Origin: Hymenobacter polaris
GTDB lineage: Bacteria; Bacteroidota; Bacteroidia; Cytophagales; Hymenobacteraceae
Length of the DNA stretch: 64,000 nt
Assembly (NCBI RefSeq): GCF_012927305.1
Contig: NZ_JABBGH010000002.1
Coordinates: 1,364,001-1,428,000, forward strand
Direction of reading: 5' to 3'
A program made the translations under genes and the position numbers. The notes under the pieces are model-generated. The model was given only the letters and a program-made list of their open reading frames with translations, did no database searches and was not told where the DNA came from. Shown here piece by piece: positions 42,019-50,712 of this stretch (the first letter of the stretch is position 1; each line of letters opens with the position of its first letter).

Positions 42019-42076
42019 GTCAGGCCGCGTAGCGGCCGTATCTGCGAAATCCGTTAAATCCGTTAAATCTGCGGTC
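42019..42076 (-). repeat. GATTTAACGG repeat family, copy R5 (inverted)
   Basis: Inverted relative to R4: GTCAGGCCGCGTAGCGGCC, then TATCTGCGAAATCCGTTAAA and CCGTTAAATCTGCGGTC. Its last base overlaps the TAG stop codon of the RemB-like gene. Confidence 0.88.
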
Positions 42077-44097
42077 TAAAATTCGTGCAGGCGCTGGGCG
42101 ATGTTCCAGCGCAGGGCTAGCGACGGGTATACCTCGGTGCCAGCCACGGTGCCGTAGTAGGTGGATTGGGGCAGGCTTTGGTTGCGCACGATGAGGGTCG
42201 CATCCACGAACAAATTGAGCTTGGGCTGGTAGCTGGCCGTGAAATCGAGGTGCAGCAGGCGGTTTTTATCCCCCTCGCCAGTACGATAGCCGTGGTCAGA
42301 ATCAATTCCTCCCGGCACAGTTGCGCGGGTATTGTATGAGAGTAGCACGTTGCCCCCGTAGTTGTTGAAGGTAGCCGAGGAGGTAGCCAGTGCATCGAGC
42401 CCTTGTACCGTGTAAAAAGCCTTGCCCACCAGGCTCAGGCGTGCGATGGGCTGGTAGCTGAGCACGGCTAGTACCTCGGTAAGGTTGGCGCCCATGGGGT
42501 GGGCCAGGGGCTGCTGGTAGTGCTGGTAGTTGGTGTAGGAGGTTTCGTGCTGGTAGGTGTAGGGGCGGATGTAGTTGAACTCAACCTGCAAGTCGAGGTT
42601 GCGCAGGCCGGCCACGTCGATGAGCTTGCCGCCCAACTGGATAGCTTGCTTGTTGGCCCACCAGCCGTTGCCAGCCAGCACCTCTTTCAACTTAAACTCG
42701 TCGAGCACCAACTGCCCGTACAGCTGCCCGCGGTGGGCAATGTTCCACTTAAAATCGAGCCCTAGGAGCGCGTTGTCGGCCGAGCCCACCTGCTGTTCGA
42801 TGGCGCGGTAAAAGATGACCGGATTCAGGTATTGCAGCTCTAGCCCGCGTCCCGGACCGCCCGCCACTTCCGACTCAAACACGCCGATGTTAAAGTTATT
42901 CGTGACGTCGAAGCTGAGGTGGTGCAGCGCCAGGTACTTCTTGGGATACACCTGGTCCTGGTTGAGGCGCTGGGCCGTTAGCTCGGCAAACAGGTTCTGG
43001 TAGTTGAAGCGCCACACGCGGGTGTTGAGCTTCAGGAAAAAGTACGGCGCGCTGTAGTCGCTGAGTATCAGCGAGCGGTAGCCGTTGCCGATGAAGTTGC
43101 GGTCGTGGGCCAGCTGCACGTTGATGTGCCGGGTGGCGGCGTAGGTGATGCCGCCCCGCGCCGTGAAGAAGTCGTAGGCGCTGCCGCCCTCGTTCTTAAA
43201 ATACTTGGTGTAGCCCTCGTGCGGGGCCACCGGCGCCCCCGGAATAATGTCGCGCTGAATGCGCTGCTGCACCCAGCCCGGCACGGCCTCCTGGTTGTCT
43301 GTGAAGAAGCCGTAGAACCCGAGGCGCCGGTCAATAAGCCCTTCGAAGGCCGCGCCGCGCGTGTTCACGTAGCGCAGGCCGCCGAGGCTGCCTTCGCCGC
43401 TGTCGGCGCCACCTTGCAGCAGCAGCACCGGGTTCAGCCGGAACGTGAAGTCGCGCGTCTGCACGTGGTAGAGGTCGGTCTGGTCGCGGTAGAAGTACTT
43501 GAGGAAGGGCTGCTTGCTTGCATTCAAGCTGTCGCCCAGCGGCGAGTACATCCAGTTGTCCTTCAGCAAATACTCGGCGTTGAAGCGGTCAGCGGCCGAA
43601 AGCATTTCGCTGCCTTCCAGCACGCGCTCGCCCAGGCCCGCAGCGGCGGCGCGGGTGTAGGGCCGCACGCTGGTATGGGGGTCCTGCAGGCTATCGGGCC
43701 CATACTTGATGGCGTAGCGGTCGAGCAGCCGGTAGGTGTTCACGTCGAGCGGCACGTAGAGCGCGCCCTGATACTCGCGCACGCGGCGCACGCTCCTAGG
43801 GGCCGGCGCGGTGGGCACAGCGGGGGCAGGAGTAGCAGTGGGTGCCACGGCGGCCGGGGCTGGCGCGGGAGCCGGGGTAGAAGCCGGCGCGGTAGGCGCG
43901 GGAGCTGGGGCCGGCGCGTCAACCTTCACGGGGCGATTGCCGCGGTCGGTTTTCGTTTTAGGGTCTTCGGGTAGGGGCTGGTCGAAGATGTACCAGTTAG
44001 TGGTATTGGAGGCGGGCGGGGTGGGCGCGGGGGTAGTTTGCGCCGCTAGCCGGCCAGCCAAGGCAAATAGCGATACGAAGAATAAGTACTGTTTCAT
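42076..44097 (-). CDS. RemB/Wzi-like outer-membrane barrel protein
   Basis: 673 residues. Signal peptide MKQYLFFVSLFALAGRLAAQ. Residues about 60-100 are a Pro/Ala linker. The central part has the Wzi-family signature HDRNFIGNGYRSLILSDYSAPYFFLKLN, and the C-terminal half is barrel-like. Known relatives are Wzi (capsule anchoring) and RemB (a gliding-motility protein of Flavobacterium). Which role applies here is not determinable. The stop codon overlaps repeat R5; the C-terminus NIAQRLHEF lacks a strong terminal aromatic. Confidence 0.75.
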   Translation of the reverse strand: MKQYLFFVSLFALAGRLAAQTTPAPTPPASNTTNWYIFDQPLPEDPKTKTDRGNRPVKVDAPAPAPAPTAPASTPAPAPAPAAVAPTATPAPAVPTAPAPRSVRRVREYQGALYVPLDVNTYRLLDRYAIKYGPDSLQDPHTSVRPYTRAAAAGLGERVLEGSEMLSAADRFNAEYLLKDNWMYSPLGDSLNASKQPFLKYFYRDQTDLYHVQTRDFTFRLNPVLLLQGGADSGEGSLGGLRYVNTRGAAFEGLIDRRLGFYGFFTDNQEAVPGWVQQRIQRDIIPGAPVAPHEGYTKYFKNEGGSAYDFFTARGGITYAATRHINVQLAHDRNFIGNGYRSLILSDYSAPYFFLKLNTRVWRFNYQNLFAELTAQRLNQDQVYPKKYLALHHLSFDVTNNFNIGVFESEVAGGPGRGLELQYLNPVIFYRAIEQQVGSADNALLGLDFKWNIAHRGQLYGQLVLDEFKLKEVLAGNGWWANKQAIQLGGKLIDVAGLRNLDLQVEFNYIRPYTYQHETSYTNYQHYQQPLAHPMGANLTEVLAVLSYQPIARLSLVGKAFYTVQGLDALATSSATFNNYGGNVLLSYNTRATVPGGIDSDHGYRTGEGDKNRLLHLDFTASYQPKLNLFVDATLIVRNQSLPQSTYYGTVAGTEVYPSLALRWNIAQRLHEF

Positions 44098-44132
44098 TAA
44101 GTATATAAAGTACCCGAACGCGGTAGGGTGCG

Positions 44133-44140
44133 CAAAATTA
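44133..44140 (-). promoter_or_regulatory. -7 box of the RemB-like gene
   Basis: TAATTTTG on the minus strand, matching TAnnTTTG, 35 nt before the ATG at 44097. Confidence 0.5.
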
Positions 44141-44237
44141 CGCCCTAGGCCGCCGCCCCGGTTTTAATGCCACCTTTGCTGGCTGGCCCGCCGCTTTGCC
44201 GCGCCTGAGGCCACCTTGCCTGCTGCTCCCGCTCGCC

Positions 44238-45185
44238 GTGCTGCGCCTCCTGCCTTTTTCTGCCCTCGACCTAGCCCGCTGGGCGGCCTGCCTGGCCGCC
44301 AGCCCGGCCGCCCCGCCCTACGCCCAGGCGTGGTGGCTGGCCGCCACGGCCGGCCGCTGGGCCGCCGTGGTTGAGGTTGGCCCCGCGGGCGAGTACCGCT
44401 CGCTGCTGCCCTTGCCCTACAAGTGGCGCCCTAGGGGCCGCGTGGGCTACCAGCCCTTGTTTACCCAGCAGCTGGGATTGGTGCTCACGCCCGCCAGCCA
44501 GCACCTTAACCTAGCTGAGTACCTGGCGCTGGCCGCCAAGTTCTGCGGCGAGTTTTACCAGCAGCTCGCGCCCGGTGCCCAGCCATTGCCGCCCCTGCCA
44601 CCCGGCTTCCGCGCCACCGAGCGCCGCACCTACTGCCTCGACCTGGGCCTAGGGCCCGCCCAGCTGCAGGCCGGCTACGCTCCCGACTACCGCCGCCGCC
44701 TGCGCCGCCAGGCCGAAGCCGCTGCGCCGCTGCAAGTAACAGAAAGCGTTAACGTAGAAGAAGTTATTCAACTGTTTCTAACGTATAAAAACGCTGCTGC
44801 TACCGGCCTGCGCCCGCGCCACTACGCGCCGCTGCGGCGGCTGTGGGCAGCGGCGCGCGCGCGCGGGCTGGCCGAGCTGCGCCAGGTGCGCCACCCGGCC
44901 ACCGATGAGCTACTGGCCGGCGCTCTGTTTATAAAGCACGCGGGCGGGGTGGTATACCTGTTTGCGGCAGCCTCGGCAGCGGGGCGGGCGGCGGGCGCCC
45001 CGCTGCTGCTGCTCGACGAGGCCCTGCGCCGCCACGCCGGTCAGTCGGGGCAGGTATTCGATTTTGAAGGGGGCAGCCAGCCTGAGATTGGCCGGTTTTT
45101 CGCCAATTTCGGGGCGCGGCCCGTACTATATCCGGCCGTATCGTATTCCCGTTCCCCCTGGTTTTTCGCATGGAAGCGCCCCTAG
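44238..45185 (+). CDS. GNAT/FemAB-like acyltransferase
   Basis: 315 residues from the GTG at 44238, preferred over the TTG at 44196 because relatives begin near LRLLPFSALDLARWAACLA. C-terminal GNAT-like fold: KNAAATGLRPRHYAPLRRL, GALFIKHAGGVVYLFAAAS, LLLLDEALRRHAGQSGQVFDFEGGSQPEIGRFFANFGA. The substrate is unknown; relatives include BioF2-like and peptidoglycan-bridge enzymes. Its 3' end overlaps upp by 16 nt, so the two are translationally coupled. Confidence 0.7.
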   Translation: MLRLLPFSALDLARWAACLAASPAAPPYAQAWWLAATAGRWAAVVEVGPAGEYRSLLPLPYKWRPRGRVGYQPLFTQQLGLVLTPASQHLNLAEYLALAAKFCGEFYQQLAPGAQPLPPLPPGFRATERRTYCLDLGLGPAQLQAGYAPDYRRRLRRQAEAAAPLQVTESVNVEEVIQLFLTYKNAAATGLRPRHYAPLRRLWAAARARGLAELRQVRHPATDELLAGALFIKHAGGVVYLFAAASAAGRAAGAPLLLLDEALRRHAGQSGQVFDFEGGSQPEIGRFFANFGARPVLYPAVSYSRSPWFFAWKRP

Positions 45186-45859
45186 CTACTCCCGCCCCCG
45201 CCTCGCCCCAGCCTGAGCGCTTGCATGTTGTGTGCGCCGAGCCCAGCATTGCCAATCATTTCCTGGCCGAGCTGCGCGATGTGCAGGTGCAAACCGATAG
45301 CCTACGCTTCCGCCGCAACCTGCAGCGCCTGGGCGAAATAATGGCCGTGCGCATCAGCGAATTTTTGAGCTATACGCCCCAGACCGTGCAAACACCCCTA
45401 GGCGAAGCCCCCAGCCAGCTGCTGCGCGATTTTCCGGTGCTGGCCACCGTGCTGCGGGCCGGCCTGCCCTTCCACCAGGGCTTCCTCAATTATTTCGACC
45501 AGTCGCCCAGCGCCTTTGCCGCCGCCTACCGCATCGAGGGTACGGCCCAGGTGCGCGTGCAACTCGACTACCTCACAGCCCCGCGCCTCGACGAGCGCGT
45601 GCTTATCCTGGCCGACCCCATGCTAGCTAGCGGCCGCAGCCTGGTGCAAACCTACCGGGCTATGCTGCGCTTCGGCACCCCTAGGCAGGTACACATCGCG
45701 GCCGTTATCGCCTCGCCCGAGGGCGTGGCCCACGTGATGAGCGAGATTCCCGAGGCCACGCTTTGGGTAGCGGCCGTTGATAGCCACCTCAACGAGCAGG
45801 CCTACATCATCCCCGGCCTGGGTGACGCCGGCGATTTGGCTTTTGGCAGTAAAATTTAG
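45170..45859 (+). CDS. upp: Uracil phosphoribosyltransferase
   Basis: 229 residues. Makes UMP from uracil and PRPP (pyrimidine salvage). PRPP loop is LILADPMLASGRSLVQTYRAM; the uracil-binding end DSHLNEQAYIIPGLGDAGDLAFG is canonical; VLRAGLPFHQGFLNYF is also typical. About 15-20 residues longer at the N-terminus (Pro/Ala-rich) than usual. Starts inside the upstream GNAT-like gene by 16 nt. Confidence 0.95.
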   Translation: MEAPLATPAPASPQPERLHVVCAEPSIANHFLAELRDVQVQTDSLRFRRNLQRLGEIMAVRISEFLSYTPQTVQTPLGEAPSQLLRDFPVLATVLRAGLPFHQGFLNYFDQSPSAFAAAYRIEGTAQVRVQLDYLTAPRLDERVLILADPMLASGRSLVQTYRAMLRFGTPRQVHIAAVIASPEGVAHVMSEIPEATLWVAAVDSHLNEQAYIIPGLGDAGDLAFGSKI

Positions 45860-46144
45860 GACGCAGGTGTGCGTTCCTAGCCGTGGCTCGTTGTATCTTC
45901 ATCGGGCCATTTCGCCGGTTGCCGGCGCGGGACTACCGCTAGGCAAGCGCAGCAAAAGACGAGCCTGGAGTGCCGGCGCCACCAGTTCGGCACGGAAGTA
46001 GTAATAGAAAGTAATAATCTAAGATTCACAGCCTAGCGAGTAAACCACTACAGGAAATTGTCTATTTTTGCTGCTGCACCCACTAGGCTATACAGTAGCA
46101 CTTATTCTTTTGTTGTTTTTCCTGTATTCGTGTTGCAATTTGCT
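45860..46144. other. Non-coding region after upp
   Basis: 285 nt. A TATTTTTG -7 box for the next gene is at 46063-46070. No other motif or repeat of the window's families is seen. Confidence 0.4.
46063..46070 (+). promoter_or_regulatory. -7 box upstream of the small membrane gene
   Basis: TATTTTTG matches TAnnTTTG; leader to ATG 46145 about 70 nt. Confidence 0.4.
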
Positions 46145-46576
46145 ATGAAGCTCGCTTCGGTATTCTTATTAAGTACGGTCAAGTTCTTGGGTGGGCCGCT
46201 GGCGGGCAGCAGCATGGGTATTGGCTTCTGGCCCACCCTGCTGCTTACGGTAGCGGGCATGATGACGAGCGTGTTTCTTATTTCGGGCGTGGGCCGTCGC
46301 TGGGTGCGCCACCGCCAGCAGCAACGCCGCCTGCGCCGGGTGCCCATGTTCTCGAAGCGCTCGCGCAACATTATTAAGGTCTTTAAAAAATTTGGGATGG
46401 GCGGCATCGCCTTCCTTACGCCGGTGCTGCTTTCGCCCATCGGGGGCACCGTTATTGCCACGCTGCTCGGGGTGCCGCGCCGCCGCATCATGCTGCACAT
46501 GCTGTGGAGCGCGGTGCTCTGGGGCGGCATCCTCACGCTGGCCAGCGCCCGCCTAGGGCACCTGCTGCATCACTAG
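46145..46576 (+). CDS. Small membrane protein, small-multidrug-export/DedA-like
   Basis: 143 residues from ATG 46145; the longer frame to 46058 has no matching N-terminus. Hydrophobic blocks FLLSTVKFLGGPLAGSSMGIGFWPTL, LLTVAGMMTSVFLI and GGIAFLTPVLLSPIGGTVIATLLGVPRRRIMLHMLWSAVLWGG, plus a basic cytosolic loop (RRWVRHRQQQRRLRR). The PLLSPIGG pattern resembles Sm_multidrug_ex (PF06695)-like proteins; this is recall, not proof. Function unassigned. Confidence 0.6.
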   Translation: MKLASVFLLSTVKFLGGPLAGSSMGIGFWPTLLLTVAGMMTSVFLISGVGRRWVRHRQQQRRLRRVPMFSKRSRNIIKVFKKFGMGGIAFLTPVLLSPIGGTVIATLLGVPRRRIMLHMLWSAVLWGGILTLASARLGHLLHH

Positions 46577-46699
46577 TAGCATCCGTGGGCCGGTATGTAG
46601 CGCACAGCCCGGTCGGCCCCGCAGTTGTGGAGGAGTCATCGAGGCGGCAGTATTTTCGCCGCTAGCGCCTGCTGGCTAATTGCTGGCAGGCTTTTTTTG

Positions 46700-48577
46700 A
46701 TGAAAAGCTTCTTTTTTCAATGCCTGCTAGGGTGCGCACTGCTGGCGGCCAGCTTGCGCACGGCCGCCCAGGTGGCTAGCGTGCCTGCTGCCCCGTCTGC
46801 CGCGCAGGTGCCCGCCGCGCCGCCGCACGACACCACCCGCACCCAAGCCCTCACCGCTGATACGCGCACCCTGCGCCAGCTCGACTCGCTACGCCGCACT
46901 ACCAGCGCCCACCTCGGCCAGCTGCAGCAGGAGCTGGCGCGGGTGCAAGCTACCCAGGCCACCAGCCAGGATGTGGCCCGCCTGCGCCAGCTGCGCCAGG
47001 AAGTAGCCGGCTTGCGCGCCGCCGACTCGCTGCGCCACGCCCACGCCCGTCGCTACATCGACTCGCTGAAGCTGCACGCGCGGGGCTACCCCGTGGTGGT
47101 GCGCCAGGATACGCTGTTCGACGTGTACACCAAGCTCGGGCCCTTCCGCCCCCGCGAGCGCGCCGCCCTCATTGCCCAGAAGGTGCAGCGCCTACAAACC
47201 GACATCGGCGAGTTTCACCCCGACTCGCTGCGCCTGACCCCGGCCGAGCAAACCACGGATTTAACTTATGGCGAGCAGGTTATCCAAAGTATCTCCGACA
47301 ACGATGCGCTGTGGATGAACGTGCCCCGCGACTCGCTGGCCCGCTTTTACCGCGCCCGCATTCTAGGGGCTGTGCAGCACTACCGCGATACGCACAGCGT
47401 CAGTAACTTACTGAAAGATGTCGGCCTAGCGGCGTTGGTACTGGTGGTGTTCTACTTCGTGGTGCGCTTGGTTAATGGGGGCTTCCGCTGGGTCGAGCTA
47501 CGCCTTACCGAGCGCGAGGAAACCTGGTTTCACGGCGTGAAGCTGGGCAACTACGAATTGTTTACGCCCCGCCGCGAGCTGGACGCCGCGCTGCTGCTCA
47601 TTAACCTGCTGCGCTGGACGGTGATTCTGCTCATCATCTACCTGGTGCTGCCGCTGCTCTTCAGCCTCTTTCCAGGCACGCAGCACATGGCCGATACGCT
47701 ACTGGGCTACGTGCTCACGCCGCTGCGCCGCATGGGACTGGCCGTGTGGCACTACCTGCCCGATTTGGTAACTATCCTGGTCATTGTCACGGTATTCCGC
47801 TACTTCCTGCGCGGTATCAACTTCCTGAAAAATGAAATTCAGGCCGGGCGGCTCACCATCGAGGGCTTCTACCCCGACTGGGCCAACCCCACCTACCAGA
47901 TTATTCGGGTGCTGGTGTTCGCCTTTCTGCTGGTCGTCATCTTCCCCTACCTGCCCGGCTCCGACTCGCCCATCTTCAAGGGGGTGTCGGTGTTTCTGGG
48001 GTTTCTGTTCACATTCGGCTCGGCCGGCTCGCTCTCTAACATCGTGGCCGGGCTGGTGCTCACCTACATGCGCGCCTACAAGCTCGGCGACCGGGTGAAA
48101 ATCGGGGACGTGACCGGCGACATCATCGAAAAAAATCTGCTCGTGACCCGCGTTCGCACCATCAAGAACGAGGAAATCACCATTCCCAATTCCACCATCA
48201 TGAGCAGCTACACCACCAACTACAGCGCCGCCGCGCCCACCCGCGGCCTCATCCTGCATACCACTGTCACCATCGGCTACGATGTAGCTTGGCAGCAAGT
48301 GCATAAGATGCTGCTAGCCGCCGCCGCCCAGGTGCCCGACCTGCTGCCCGACCCCACTCCCTTCGTGCTCCAAACCAGCCTCGATGACTACTACGTGAGC
48401 TACCAGCTCAACGCCTACACCCGCGAGGCCAGCCGCCAGGCCGTCCTGTATTCACTGCTCCACCAGCATATCCAGGACCAGTTCAACCAGGCTGGCGTAG
48501 AAATCATGTCGCCCCACTACCGCGCCGTGCGGGACGGGAACGCGCCGGCCATGCCGGAAAAGGGGGCGGGGGAGTAG
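46700..48577 (+). CDS. Mechanosensitive channel, MscS family, long N-terminus
   Basis: 625 residues from ATG 46700 (signal peptide MKSFFFQCLLGCALLAAS; frame to 46625 would be GTG). Residues about 50-130 are a predicted coiled coil with SLR/RQL repeats, followed by about four hydrophobic segments and the MscS core: FTFGSAGSLSNIVAGLVLTYMRAYKLGDRVKIGDVTGDI, then VTRVRTIKNEEITIPNSTIM and the C-terminal cytoplasmic domain. Opens on membrane tension to release solutes. Larger than minimal MscS; the periplasmic coiled coil is unusual in length but seen in relatives. Confidence 0.88.
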   Translation: MKSFFFQCLLGCALLAASLRTAAQVASVPAAPSAAQVPAAPPHDTTRTQALTADTRTLRQLDSLRRTTSAHLGQLQQELARVQATQATSQDVARLRQLRQEVAGLRAADSLRHAHARRYIDSLKLHARGYPVVVRQDTLFDVYTKLGPFRPRERAALIAQKVQRLQTDIGEFHPDSLRLTPAEQTTDLTYGEQVIQSISDNDALWMNVPRDSLARFYRARILGAVQHYRDTHSVSNLLKDVGLAALVLVVFYFVVRLVNGGFRWVELRLTEREETWFHGVKLGNYELFTPRRELDAALLLINLLRWTVILLIIYLVLPLLFSLFPGTQHMADTLLGYVLTPLRRMGLAVWHYLPDLVTILVIVTVFRYFLRGINFLKNEIQAGRLTIEGFYPDWANPTYQIIRVLVFAFLLVVIFPYLPGSDSPIFKGVSVFLGFLFTFGSAGSLSNIVAGLVLTYMRAYKLGDRVKIGDVTGDIIEKNLLVTRVRTIKNEEITIPNSTIMSSYTTNYSAAAPTRGLILHTTVTIGYDVAWQQVHKMLLAAAAQVPDLLPDPTPFVLQTSLDDYYVSYQLNAYTREASRQAVLYSLLHQHIQDQFNQAGVEIMSPHYRAVRDGNAPAMPEKGAGE

Positions 48578-48642
48578 GATAATACTTGAGAAAGTGATAC
48601 TTTTGAAAAGCTGCTTGATGAACTTATGCTTAGTATTTTCTG

Positions 48643-49206
48643 ATGAGTAATATTGAAAGATACAGGGGTTTACAACTGTCAAGAGTATCTAGTATGATAC
48701 TAGGTCAGATGTTTGATAATGTTTCTGGTGATGAAGTGTCGTTGTTAAGTATAGTAATAGAAGATTTTAATATTAATATCAAAGACTTAAGCTCCTTTCT
48801 TTATTTTATCTACAAAATAGATGGCCTCTTTAGTCAAAAAGGTTTTAATAGTTATTCTAAAACAAAAGAAAATCAGATTCATATAAATAGAATAACAACA
48901 GGTTCAATAATTATTGAAATTGAAAATGAAATCCATAAAGTAGGTACTGAGAATTTAATAATAATTTATTTTGCTATTAAAACTATATACAGGACTGGTG
49001 GTATGCTAGTTGATGGTTTAACTAAATTCTATGAAATTGGAACTAAAAGGGAGGATTATTTAGAAAAGCGTGAAAGAAGACAGATGCGTAAGCACATTAG
49101 GGAAGCAATAAATGAAGAAATTGAGTTGTCTAATCTTGATAAGAAGAATAAGGAAAAGCTTGTAGATTTATTGGATGATATATACGTCAAAATAGCCGGG
49201 ATTTAA
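48643..49206 (+). CDS. AT-rich orphan gene, unknown function
   Basis: 187 residues, Ile/Asn/Lys-rich, encoded by strikingly AT-rich DNA unlike either neighbour. Sequence patterns: MSNIERYRGLQLSRVSS, a helical stretch KDLSSFLYFIYKIDGLFSQKG, a strand-rich section HINRITTGSIIIEIENEI, and a charged C-terminal helix (EKRERRQMRKHIREAINEEI). No signal peptide, no known motif. Base composition strongly suggests recent transfer. It directly precedes a MazF-type module, so it may be part of an accessory island. Confidence 0.55.
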   Translation: MSNIERYRGLQLSRVSSMILGQMFDNVSGDEVSLLSIVIEDFNINIKDLSSFLYFIYKIDGLFSQKGFNSYSKTKENQIHINRITTGSIIIEIENEIHKVGTENLIIIYFAIKTIYRTGGMLVDGLTKFYEIGTKREDYLEKRERRQMRKHIREAINEEIELSNLDKKNKEKLVDLLDDIYVKIAGI

Positions 49207-49294
49207 ATTCAATTAATTCCTTGGTTAAAAAGAAGATTAAAAGTGTTACTTTAAAAGTAAAGAAGAAATAAATTTATATTTATCGAGAGCACAA

Positions 49295-49525
49295 ATGACC
49301 AAGCAAGCCATCATCACTCGCACGGCCGAAGTAATCAACCAACTGCCCGATGCTCAGGCCGCTGAGATTTCGGATTTCGTGGAGTTCATTCTGAAGCGGT
49401 ATGAGGAGCATAAGCTCACGCAGGGTATTCAAAAGCTAACCGCTGAAAGCCAGGCGTTTGCTTTCTTACACGACGAGGCGGAATTGTACACTGAAGCCGA
49501 CCTAAAAGAAGTGTACGATGGCTAA
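49295..49525 (+). CDS. Antitoxin-like small protein of a MazF/PemK pair
   Basis: 76 residues. DFVEFILKRYEEH and a C-terminal YTEADLKEVYDG resemble short DUF2281-like antitoxins; acidic and helical. Overlaps the toxin gene by 8 nt (stop codon inside the toxin start), a typical TA arrangement. Preceded by a 1-kb AT-rich region. Calling it antitoxin rests on position and size. Confidence 0.65.
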   Translation: MTKQAIITRTAEVINQLPDAQAAEISDFVEFILKRYEEHKLTQGIQKLTAESQAFAFLHDEAELYTEADLKEVYDG

Positions 49526-49838
49526 GGGTGACATTGTGCTGATTACGTTCCTGTTCACCAATTTGAGCGGCAGTAAGTTGCGCCCGGCCGTGGTGTTGGC
49601 CGAAACCAGCCTCGACCTGACGGCTTGCTTCGTCACTACGCAGCTACAGTGGCAGGAAGCGACTGACGTAGTACTGATGCCTAGCTCCACCAACGGCATC
49701 CGTAAGCCATCGCTCATCCGCGTCAGCAAGCTTGCCACGCTCGACCGCAAGCTAGCCAAAGGGCTGCTGGGCCGGCTAAGCCAGGCGGAAATGGCCGGCC
49801 TCGACCACGGGTTGAAAACGCTGCTGCAACTGCCCTAG
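49518..49838 (+). CDS. PemK/MazF-family mRNA interferase toxin
   Basis: 106 residues. The PemK-like barrel is visible: KGDIVLITFLFTNLSGSKLRPAVVLAE near the N-terminus with the RPAVVL core, CFVTTQLQWQ and STNGIRKPSLIRVSKLATLDRKL, a basic segment that contacts RNA in relatives. Cleaves RNA at short motifs in known members. Overlaps the antitoxin-like gene by 8 nt and is followed 6 nt later by the AraC regulator. Confidence 0.85.
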   Translation: MAKGDIVLITFLFTNLSGSKLRPAVVLAETSLDLTACFVTTQLQWQEATDVVLMPSSTNGIRKPSLIRVSKLATLDRKLAKGLLGRLSQAEMAGLDHGLKTLLQLP

Positions 49839-49844
49839 CCCCCC

Positions 49845-50666
49845 ATGCCCCCCTACGAGTTAGCGCCGCCCGCCGAGCTGCGAAACACCATCAAGTGCTT
49901 CTGGCACTTCGGCCTGGACCTGGGCGCGGGGCCGGCCGACTTTGAGGTGCTGCCCGATGGCTACGCGGAAATTATTTTCTACTTCGGCGGCGCTAGTGGC
50001 TTGGCTACCAAGGTCGGCCGCCAGCTGCTGCCGTCGCCGTTTGTGGTGGGGCTGCTCGATGGGCCGGTGCAGTTTGTGGGCAGCGGGCGGTTTGAGGTGT
50101 TGGGTATCAAATGCTTTCCGTGGGCGGTGACGGAGCTGCTGGGGCTGCCGGCCGGGCGGGGTGGGGTGCAGGTGGTGCTACACTCGCTGGCGCAGCTGCA
50201 AGCTCCTTTGCAAGCGTTGGTGCAGGCCGGCCGCATAGACGAGGCCCTGGCCGAGGCGGCGCGGTACTTTCTGGCCATCCGGCCGGGCGCGGCCACTGCC
50301 GACCCGCTGCCCTACCAGGCGGGCGCGGCCATGCGCGAGGCCAACGGCACGCTGCCGGTGCGCGAGGTAGCCGCCGCCACCCACGCCACGGTGCGCACCC
50401 TGGAGCGCCGCTTCAAGCAGGCGGCTGGCCACACGGTGAAGGACGTGTCGGCGCTGATACGCTTCGAGCAGGTGCGCGACCAGCTGTGGGACAACCCCAA
50501 CGCCAGCCTAGCCATCCTGGCGCACGCGCTCGGCTACGCTGACCAGTCGCACCTGGGCCGCGAGTTTCGGCGCTACAGCGGCACCACGCCCGCCGCCTTC
50601 GCCCGCCAGGTAAAGCAGGCGAGACAGAGGGCCGGTCGTGATTTTGTCGCGTTTGTCCTAACCTGA
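49845..50666 (+). CDS. AraC-family transcriptional regulator (DUF6597-like N-terminus)
   Basis: 273 residues from ATG 49845, only 6 nt after the toxin stop. N-terminal effector domain: ELAPPAELRNTIKCFWHFG, DFEVLPDGYAEIIFYFGGAS. C-terminal double HTH of the AraC type: LPVREVAAATHATVRTLERRFKQAAGHTVKDVSALIRFEQVRDQL and LAILAHALGYADQSHLGREFRRYSGTTPAAF. Probably senses a small ligand and controls the flavin monooxygenase immediately downstream. Ligand unknown. Confidence 0.85.
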   Translation: MPPYELAPPAELRNTIKCFWHFGLDLGAGPADFEVLPDGYAEIIFYFGGASGLATKVGRQLLPSPFVVGLLDGPVQFVGSGRFEVLGIKCFPWAVTELLGLPAGRGGVQVVLHSLAQLQAPLQALVQAGRIDEALAEAARYFLAIRPGAATADPLPYQAGAAMREANGTLPVREVAAATHATVRTLERRFKQAAGHTVKDVSALIRFEQVRDQLWDNPNASLAILAHALGYADQSHLGREFRRYSGTTPAAFARQVKQARQRAGRDFVAFVLT

Positions 50667-50712
50667 GCCTAGGGCGGGCGGGAACTTTGCGGCGTACCAA
50701 TTCTCGTAGCAA

